From G020348185 sp964525045 (GTDB taxonomy: Bacteria > Nitrospirota > Nitrospiria > Nitrospirales > UBA8639), in assembly GCA_964525045.1 (NCBI GenBank), contig CAZGFD010000009.1, forward strand, positions 85,705-149,704: a stretch of DNA of 64,000 bases. Reading direction: 5' to 3'. Position 1 is the first letter of the stretch. Each line of letters opens with the position of its first letter. The translations under genes and the position numbers were made by a program. The notes below the pieces were generated by a model. The model made no database searches and had not been told where the DNA came from. It saw only the letters and a program-made list of their open reading frames with translations. Shown here one piece after another: positions 58,591 through 64,000 of the stretch.

Positions 58591-58785
58591 GAATATCGAA
58601 TATTGAACAAGGAATAACGAATTTCGAAGGAAAAGAGAGAATTTGATTCCGGCAACGATCGAATCAGTGATAGAGGAAATCGAGGAAATGATGGTAATCT
58701 TTTTGGAATTCCCCCACCCAACCAGAGACCCCATTCTTAAGACTTCATGATTCGACATTCCTTGTTCGATATTGGATATTTATTT
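58591..58785. repeat. Inverted-repeat element, ATATCGAA family (copy 4, best conserved)
   Basis: The left arm 58591-58630 (AATATCGAATATTGAACAAG, then GAATAACGAATTTCGAA) pairs with the right arm 58744-58782 (TTCATGATTCGACATTCC, then TTGTTCGATATTGGATATT) over about 37 bp with 8 or so mismatches. The centre is about 113 bp. It separates the SMR gene from cysN. Confidence 0.8.
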
Positions 58786-58858
58786 TGAACGGATTCAATA
58801 TTATATTAAGTTTGCGCTTATGGGGAACAGGCCGCCTTAATTTCCCGCGCAAGGGATA

Positions 58859-60691
58859 TTAAATAGAATATTGAAAATGGGGGCGGGTGCCTTGGGCTTC
58901 AGCCAAGATCCCTTTGGCTTTCAGAAGCTCAAGAATCTGGCGGGAACAGCCATCAAAATCTTCCGGCCCTGCGAAGGTGAGATCCATTTCTTCTTGAAGG
59001 TTTTGGGTCTCTTTGGCCATATGAATGGTCACCACCGGGGTGGGGTTCACCAGGGTTTGAATGGCCTGGACAATTTGGCTGGTGGGAAGGGAGAAAGAAT
59101 TGGTGGTGGAAATAATCAAAAGCCCGGTATCGGTGAGAAGTCTCGCCACTTCTCCGTAACGGCGAACGATTTCACCTGGATTGGCTTCACTCAAATCGGC
59201 ATCTAGGCCACGGCGAAGGTTTTCAGCATCCAAGAGGTAGGCATGTCGACCCTCGGCGACCAACAGGGCCTCTAACTTTCTGGCTAAGAAGGACTTGGCG
59301 GTTATATCAGGGCCTGTGAATAAAACCACAGCCGCCCGGTGTCCATAATGTTGTGAACGCTCTTCGGGCCCAACATCGCCCTTCACCCACGCCGAATCCC
59401 GCTCACGGGCTTCGTGTCTTAATCCTTCCTGCTCATCCTGGACCAGTTCCGTGACAATGCCGCCTCCGGAGACATCGTATTCATCGACGAGCACGAATCT
59501 CCCCGAGACTTCGAAATCCCCATAGAGGTCAAATGCGATAGGGGATTTGGTGCGAAGAGTGATGTCGGCGACTTCATTCCGTCCGACGATCGTGTTGGTG
59601 AACTTATCGTCCAGATTATTGGCGTCAACAATGCGATGAATTTTGACAATTTCACACGCCACCTCCCGAGTGGCCAGGCGAAGCAGATAGGCCTGGTCCA
59701 AGGTGAGGGGGCGATTTCCCAACCAGAAAAGGTTTGCCCGCAAGCACGTCGAGACCAGGGGGACGGAGTCTTCATGTGAAATCATTTGACCGCGTTCGAC
59801 GAAAATTTGTTCATCCAGAGTAATTCCGACCGATTGTCCGGCTCGAGCCTGCATCGGAGCCGGATCGATGTTGAACGCTTCGATGGTTTGAACGTTGGCC
59901 GATTTATTCGATGGTGAAAAGACGAGCCGATCCCCGAGCCTAAGTTTCCCAGCCGTGATCCGGCCGACAAGAATCCTTCGCGCATCAAATTTGTAGACAT
60001 CCTGAATAGGGAAACGAAGCGGTTGCTCGGCGCGAGCAGCCTCTAACTGGAAGTGCCCCAGGGATTCCAAGACCGTTGGACCTTGATACCAAGGTGTCTC
60101 CACATGGAGAGAGGCAATGTTCGCGCCCTGTTTGGCACTGGCCGGAATCACGTAGGCTGGCGTCACTTTTAATTGAGCAAGAAAGTCACGATATTCCTTT
60201 TCGATGCCGTCGAACACATCTTTTCGATAGTTGACGAGATCCATTTTGTTGACAACCACGGTGACTTGCTTCACGCCAAGCATGGAGAGGAGCAGTCCGT
60301 GACGTTTGGATTGTTCTCGGACTCCCTCCAAGGCGTCAATGACAAGCAATGCGGCTTCTGCACGAGCGGCCCCGGAGATCATGTTTTTGAGGAATTCTTT
60401 GTGGCCAGGAGCATCGATGATAATGTACTGGCGACCGCCCCATGAAAAAAAGGTTCGGGCGGTGTCGATCGTGATTCCTTGTTCTTGTTCTTCAAGGAAA
60501 GCATCAAAAAGAAAAGCATACTCGAATTCTTTTCCTTGCTGTCGGCAAATGGCTTTAACCTTTTCTACTTTGCTCTCGGGGAGTGAGCCGGTATCGGCAT
60601 ATAATCGTCCCAAGAGTGTGGATTTGCCATGATCCACATGCCCCACAATGACAATGTTCATGCTTTCTTGAGTTGTGGCGTCTGTCGGCAT
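58859..60691 (-). CDS. cysN: Sulfate adenylyltransferase subunit 1 (CysN) fused to a degenerate APS-kinase-like domain
   Basis: A 610-aa protein. Residues 11-430 are a complete elongation-factor-like GTPase: GHVDHGKST at 17-25, DAPGHKEF near 93 and NKMDLV near 148. With CysD it makes APS from ATP and sulfate, driven by GTP. Residues about 445-610 resemble APS kinase (LLDAENLRRGLDADLSEANPGE). However, the P-loop reads GPDITAKSF instead of GLSGSGKST and other substrate-binding residues are changed, so PAPS synthesis is doubtful. The nearby cysH encodes an APS reductase, which would not need PAPS. The gene follows cysD by 2 bp. Confidence 0.92.
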   Translation of the reverse strand: MPTDATTQESMNIVIVGHVDHGKSTLLGRLYADTGSLPESKVEKVKAICRQQGKEFEYAFLFDAFLEEQEQGITIDTARTFFSWGGRQYIIIDAPGHKEFLKNMISGAARAEAALLVIDALEGVREQSKRHGLLLSMLGVKQVTVVVNKMDLVNYRKDVFDGIEKEYRDFLAQLKVTPAYVIPASAKQGANIASLHVETPWYQGPTVLESLGHFQLEAARAEQPLRFPIQDVYKFDARRILVGRITAGKLRLGDRLVFSPSNKSANVQTIEAFNIDPAPMQARAGQSVGITLDEQIFVERGQMISHEDSVPLVSTCLRANLFWLGNRPLTLDQAYLLRLATREVACEIVKIHRIVDANNLDDKFTNTIVGRNEVADITLRTKSPIAFDLYGDFEVSGRFVLVDEYDVSGGGIVTELVQDEQEGLRHEARERDSAWVKGDVGPEERSQHYGHRAAVVLFTGPDITAKSFLARKLEALLVAEGRHAYLLDAENLRRGLDADLSEANPGEIVRRYGEVARLLTDTGLLIISTTNSFSLPTSQIVQAIQTLVNPTPVVTIHMAKETQNLQEEMDLTFAGPEDFDGCSRQILELLKAKGILAEAQGTRPHFQYSI

Positions 60692-60693
60692 CC

Positions 60694-61494
60694 CTACATG
60701 TATCCTTCTTTTCGCAAGAGTTCCATCCCGCGACCCTCGTCTTGGGCTCTCCCGGCCCGTTCGGCGACGTTGGAATTGCGAAGCTCGATGATAATGTCAT
60801 CCACGGTTTTGGCGGTAGATTGAATGGGAAATGTGCAGGGGGCACACCCCAGACTTCGGTAGCGGGTTCCGGTGCCTTGATCAAGGTACAGGTTGGACAG
60901 GAAGGGAATACTTTCGAGTCTGATGTATTCCCAAATGTTGATCTCGGTCCAATCCAAGAGTGGATGAATTCGAATGTGAGTGCTGGGCGGAAACGATGTC
61001 TTGAATTGATCCCACAACTCGGGGGGTTGGTCCCGGAAGTCCCATTCGTTGTTCTTATCTCGCGGGGAAAAATACCGTTCCTTGGCTCGGGTGCTTTCTT
61101 CATCCGCGCGAACCCCAAGAATCAATCCTGTGTAGCCTTTTTCATCCATCAATTTTTTCAAGCCGTTGGTTTTTAAGGCGGTGCAACATTCGACTCGACC
61201 CATGGTGTGATTCATGCCGTTCGCGAGGGCTTCCTTGTTCTGGCCAATGACTAAATTCAGGCGCCACTCTCGGGCCATCCGGTCACGATACTCGATCATC
61301 TCTGGGATTTTATAGCTGGTGTCGATGTGAATCAGTGGGAAGGGAACATGCCCGAAAAAGGCTTTTCTCGCTAACCACAAAAGGACCGTTGAATCTTTAC
61401 CCATTGACCAGAGCATGGCCAGGTTATCGAAATGCTTGTAAGCCTCACGGAGTATAAACACACTTTGATCCTCGAGCTGTCGCAAATGTTTCAT
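60694..61494 (-). CDS. cysD: Sulfate adenylyltransferase subunit 2
   Basis: CysD is the ATP-pyrophosphatase-type subunit that adenylates sulfate. The 266-aa protein carries the PP-loop WSMGKDSTVLLWLA near residue 35 and other conserved blocks (SREAYKHFDN-type start, LILGVRADEESTRAKERYFSPRD split near 120, and LDWTEINIWEYI near 185). It overlaps the TrpD2-like gene stop by 4 nt (ATGA) and is followed by cysN after 2 bp, so all three are coupled. Confidence 0.95.
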   Translation of the reverse strand: MKHLRQLEDQSVFILREAYKHFDNLAMLWSMGKDSTVLLWLARKAFFGHVPFPLIHIDTSYKIPEMIEYRDRMAREWRLNLVIGQNKEALANGMNHTMGRVECCTALKTNGLKKLMDEKGYTGLILGVRADEESTRAKERYFSPRDKNNEWDFRDQPPELWDQFKTSFPPSTHIRIHPLLDWTEINIWEYIRLESIPFLSNLYLDQGTGTRYRSLGCAPCTFPIQSTAKTVDDIIIELRNSNVAERAGRAQDEGRGMELLRKEGYM

Positions 61495-62579
61495 GCCGGA
61501 ACCACCGTTGTGGAAGGAGAAAGGTTTGATTGATTATTGGCAGGCTGAGCTGCCAGTTTCTGTAAAGTGTCAAAAGCGGATCCAGAGTCGAGCGCCTGGG
61601 TAGCCAAGGGTAGGGCTTCCATCAGGGAAGAAGCTTGGCCGCCCGCATAAATGAGCAAGGAGGCGTTTAATAACACCCAGGCCCGATGGTCGCCCCGAAT
61701 TTGGTTTCGAAGGATTTTTAGCACCAGCGTGGCTTCTTCCTCGGGACGTCCCTGTCCCCCGCTGAAGGAGGCGGAACTCATGGTTTGGTACGATCCGAAT
61801 CGCATACCGATGTCTTGTGGGCGGAAGGTGAGCGGCGTGACATGACCGCCCCGCAATTCGCGCGCGGGGGTGGGAACGGTAATCGACAATTCGGGAAACC
61901 CTTCAACACCCTGAAACACCAGAGCACGGGGCGTCTCTATGAGACGAAGCGCCTCAGTGATTTTGTCCAAATAGGGAGGATGGGCAAGTCCAATCACTTG
62001 AGATTGGGCTCGGGCGGGATTCAGCATTCGGGCAACCTGGTGGGCAAGGTTCTGTCCCCCTAATTCCTGGCGAAGATCAAGTAAACGAACCAGTGGGGGG
62101 TGATACAGCGCGAGGTCCAGATACACCAATGGGGAAGTGGAGAACCCGCTGGACAATGAGTTCAGATCTTCCGGGATGGGTATGCCGACCTGCTTGACCA
62201 CCTCTGACAGTTGGCAGGCAGCCGCGTGATTTTCGACCCCGTGAAGTAGAATCGTGACCCCGGCGGAGGCAGCGACAATGCTGGCGGCGATCACAGCATG
62301 GTAGGTGCCATGTTTCTCGCCGTAAATCGGGAGATCTATTAAATTTCCGCCGGCTGGGCCTTTCACAGGTGCCACATACTGTCTCGCAATTATGGTAAAC
62401 GCAGCCAATTCGGTAATCGACTCCATCTTAATTCGCATGGCCATGAGGAAGGCCCCGATCTGGGCCGGCGTTGCCGGCCCCTCTACGAGGGCCGTCATCG
62501 CTTCTTTCGATTCCTCCCAAGTCAGATCCTTGGCTCCTTTTTGCCCTTTACCGATTTTTGAAATAAGAGCGTTCATCAT
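61491..62579 (-). CDS. TrpD2/YbiB-like phosphoribosyltransferase-fold protein
   Basis: A 362-aa protein with the glycosyltransferase family 3 (anthranilate phosphoribosyltransferase-like) fold: an N-terminal helical domain (LTWEESKEAMTALVEGPATPAQIGAFLMAMRIK split at about 18-50) and a large domain. The nucleotide-sugar-binding GTGGD motif of TrpD is replaced by LPIYGEKHGTYH near residue 85. TrpD2/YbiB relatives bind nucleic acids and lack tryptophan synthesis activity. Overlap with cysD and the operon position tie it to sulfur assimilation rather than to tryptophan. Its role there is unknown. Confidence 0.85.
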   Translation of the reverse strand: MMNALISKIGKGQKGAKDLTWEESKEAMTALVEGPATPAQIGAFLMAMRIKMESITELAAFTIIARQYVAPVKGPAGGNLIDLPIYGEKHGTYHAVIAASIVAASAGVTILLHGVENHAAACQLSEVVKQVGIPIPEDLNSLSSGFSTSPLVYLDLALYHPPLVRLLDLRQELGGQNLAHQVARMLNPARAQSQVIGLAHPPYLDKITEALRLIETPRALVFQGVEGFPELSITVPTPARELRGGHVTPLTFRPQDIGMRFGSYQTMSSASFSGGQGRPEEEATLVLKILRNQIRGDHRAWVLLNASLLIYAGGQASSLMEALPLATQALDSGSAFDTLQKLAAQPANNQSNLSPSTTVVPA

Positions 62580-62591
62580 GGCATTAACATG

Positions 62592-62987
62592 TCAGAATCT
62601 AGTCAGCTCTGAAACTCCTTCATTCCAAATTGTCTCGGTCTGCTGCACGTCCTTCAGGTCCGGGTTCAACTTTTCCACAGGAGGGCCAAAACATCCCATA
62701 AAATCAAGGCACAAGGAAAATTTTCCACCCGCCTCCTTTGCCGACCGGAGGAGTTCCGGTACGTCACGTTTTTCTGTTCCCGGAAAAGGTCCTCCCGATG
62801 GGCTTCACACCTTCGATATCCCTTGGGAACACGTCAAATCTTTACATTTTTTGAGGCGGTCTTGTTGCGGAACAACACCCCAACTTGAACGCCATTTGAG
62901 TCATCCAGGGTAATCAATCCACCGGCCTTCAAAAGGTTATTGTCCCCGCCTCGAGCAACAATGACGGCTAACTTCTTCCTGCTCGAT
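62592..62987 (-). pseudogene. Broken DsrE-family gene between cysH and the TrpD2-like gene
   Basis: Conceptual translation of the minus strand, switching frames, gives a continuous DsrE-like protein: KKLAVIVARGGDNNLL, then VGVLFRNKTASK, then KDLTCSQG in another frame, GYRRCEAHREDLFREQKN back in the first, and DVPELLRSAKEAGGKFSLC, then LNPDLKDVQQTETIWNEG to a TGA at 62592-62594. At least three frameshifts are needed, near 62847-62852 (T6), about 62817-62824 and 62768-62772 (T5). No single intact ORF covers it. It fills most of the 478-bp gap. Decay is most likely; homopolymer sequencing errors must be excluded because the shifts are near short homopolymers. Confidence 0.75.
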
Positions 62988-63057
62988 CTTCAACTTTGTA
63001 CGCCAATGAATCCATTATTAAAGGGCCTAATTAAATCAGTTGAAAAGTTTTTCTTGC

Positions 63058-63774
63058 CTATCGATGCAGCCCGCATTCGGTCTTGGCGGAATCCTTCCAA
63101 CGTCCAGACCGGGGGTCATCTCCTGGCATGACGGGAGCGGTACAATGAGTGCATCCCACACTGGGGTAATGACGCTCGTGAAGAATGTTGTAGGGAACAT
63201 CATTCCGGTAAATGTAGGACCAGACCTGTTCCCCTGACCATGCGGCCAAAGGATTGATCTTCATTAATTGAAAATTTTGATCCCATTCGATGAGCCTGGC
63301 TTTGGCGCGGGTCGGGGACTGATCGCGACGAATACCGGTAATCCACGCTGAATAATTTTTCAAAACGCGACCGAGCGGATCCACTTTTCGAAGCTTGCAA
63401 CATTGATCAGGATCGCGTGACCAGAGGGCGTCGCCGTAGCGTTGGGCCTGCTCTTCAGGGGTCAGCTCCGATTTCATTTGATGAATTTGGCCGGCAGTCA
63501 ACCCATATTTGGCAATGATTCGGTCGCGGACTTCATAGGTTTCAGGAAATAAAAAATCTGTATCTAGGTAAAACAACTCGGCATTGGGATGAAGTCGAAG
63601 CATCATATCGACCAACACCACATCCTCCGCCCCAAAACTACATGCCAGGATGATTTTCGGAAAATACTGTTTAAAGGCGTAGTCTAAAATTTCCTGAGGA
63701 GATTTCTCCTCCAGGTCCTGGTTGATGGTGTTGAGAGATTCCTGAGTGAGTCGGGCTTCGGTTGGCGTATTCAT
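63058..63774 (-). CDS. cysH: [4Fe-4S] adenylylsulfate (APS) reductase
   Basis: A 238-aa reductase that converts APS to sulfite and AMP. The PP-loop-like core (LACSFGAEDVVLVDMM) is followed by cluster cysteines CCKLRKVDPL (about 134-135) and CTHC (about 217-220), which mark APS-using enzymes as opposed to PAPS reductases, and by the catalytic Cys in KTECGLHR at the C-terminus. With CysD and CysN it completes the route from sulfate to sulfite. It follows the tusA-like gene by 12 bp. Confidence 0.93.
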   Translation of the reverse strand: MNTPTEARLTQESLNTINQDLEEKSPQEILDYAFKQYFPKIILACSFGAEDVVLVDMMLRLHPNAELFYLDTDFLFPETYEVRDRIIAKYGLTAGQIHQMKSELTPEEQAQRYGDALWSRDPDQCCKLRKVDPLGRVLKNYSAWITGIRRDQSPTRAKARLIEWDQNFQLMKINPLAAWSGEQVWSYIYRNDVPYNILHERHYPSVGCTHCTAPVMPGDDPRSGRWKDSAKTECGLHR

Positions 63775-63786
63775 GATAGCTCAGCG

Positions 63787-64000
63787 TTACACTTCGACTT
63801 TTTCAACAAGTATTTTAAAATGGCTCTGGTCGGGATCCAGGGCTTCTTGGACCAGGATTTTATGCCCGTCGTTTCGGAGACTCATCGGGACATTTTTGAT
63901 GGGATCTCCGGCATCCAACCACACCTCGAGTTGTTCCCCGTCATCCATCATTTCCATTTTTAGTTTGGTTTTTACATAATTCATGGGGCACGCTACGCCA
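63787..64000 (-). CDS. TusA-family sulfur carrier protein, partial (starts beyond the right edge)
   Basis: The window's right end reads, on the minus strand, GVACPMNYVKTKLK, the CPM motif of TusA-like proteins with its sulfur-carrying Cys (codon 63988-63990). The rest is of normal length (DGEQLEVWLDAGDPIKN, then SLRNDGHKIL). An in-frame ATG at 63984 would make a shorter protein that lacks the active Cys, so the true start lies beyond 64000. TusA proteins pass persulfide sulfur between partners such as rhodaneses and DsrE proteins. It is the first visible gene of the sulfate-assimilation operon. Confidence 0.88.
   Translation of the reverse strand, partial: GVACPMNYVKTKLKMEMMDDGEQLEVWLDAGDPIKNVPMSLRNDGHKILVQEALDPDQSHFKILVEKVEV

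Noticed and set aside
62392..62913. 173-codon plus-strand ORF across the TrpD2 end and gap
   Set aside because: It is antisense to trpD2-like codons and to the dsrE-like pseudogene; the minus-strand reading explains the region better.

Overview
The window is bacterial chromosome of roughly 50% G+C, densely coded, with no rRNA, tRNA, CRISPR array, insertion sequence or prophage that I can recognise. A hopanoid-type epimerase (HpnA), CruF-type and CrtC-type carotenoid proteins, many c-type cytochromes, sulfite-oxidising and persulfide-handling enzymes, an [4Fe-4S] APS reductase route of sulfate assimilation and a lysine-rich histone-H1-like peptide together suggest a Nitrospirota member. The G+C would suit a marine Nitrospira lineage, but no phylogenetic marker was compared, so this is inference.

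Layout. 1-12.3 kb: the 5' part of ruvB, a compact uvrA, small conserved proteins including a PHD/RING-like zinc protein, the ispA/hpnA/cruF isoprenoid group, a sensor-kinase-like protein without its phospho-accepting His, and a midA-like methyltransferase. 12.6-15.3 kb: a sigma-54-promoted zinc-ribbon protein and an SLC13-type anion transporter. 15.4-29.8 kb: an uninterrupted minus-strand sulfur region. From the 5' end it holds a PAS-AAA+ sigma-54 activator; a CstB-like metallo-beta-lactamase/rhodanese protein; a membrane rhodanese; a zinc ribbon; a DUF1264 protein; a cytochrome c; a CoA-disulfide-reductase/rhodanese; an HbpS/GlcG-like protein; a tetraheme cytochrome; a CBS protein; a double-PAS kinase; a SorA-type sulfite dehydrogenase; a diheme cytochrome c; and a TauE/SafE exporter. 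29.9-46.2 kb: mixed genes, including a cupredoxin, SelO, an HNH nuclease, a split arginine dihydrolase/LOR-SDH pair, an ABC exporter and a BNR-repeat lipoprotein. 46.2-58.6 kb: a Sel1 lipoprotein, a DsrE-like protein, ricT, hemD, metallopeptidases, an H1-like peptide and an SMR efflux protein. 58.9-64 kb: a minus-strand sulfate-assimilation operon, tusA (partial), cysH, a broken dsrE-like gene, a TrpD2-like gene, cysD, and cysN fused to a degenerate APS-kinase domain.

The most notable observation is regulatory. Two minus-strand transcription units in the sulfur region each carry a recognisable sigma-54 -24/-12 element. About 93 and 105 bp upstream of these, each has the same three-part element, GTTAAC-N8-GTTAAC-WT-GTTAAC, with identical spacing. 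The gene beside one of them encodes a sigma-54 activator. I infer a dedicated regulon that takes persulfide/sulfane sulfur through CstB-like and CoADR-Rhd enzymes to sulfite, then oxidises it (SorA plus cytochromes c) or exports it (TauE).

Other points are a family of intergenic inverted-repeat elements of about 115-200 bp (four copies), a second family of GAAACCTG-type repeats, a 17-bp C-rich tandem array, a UvrA lacking almost all of its insertion domain, and a multiply frameshifted dsrE-like pseudogene inside the sulfate-assimilation operon.
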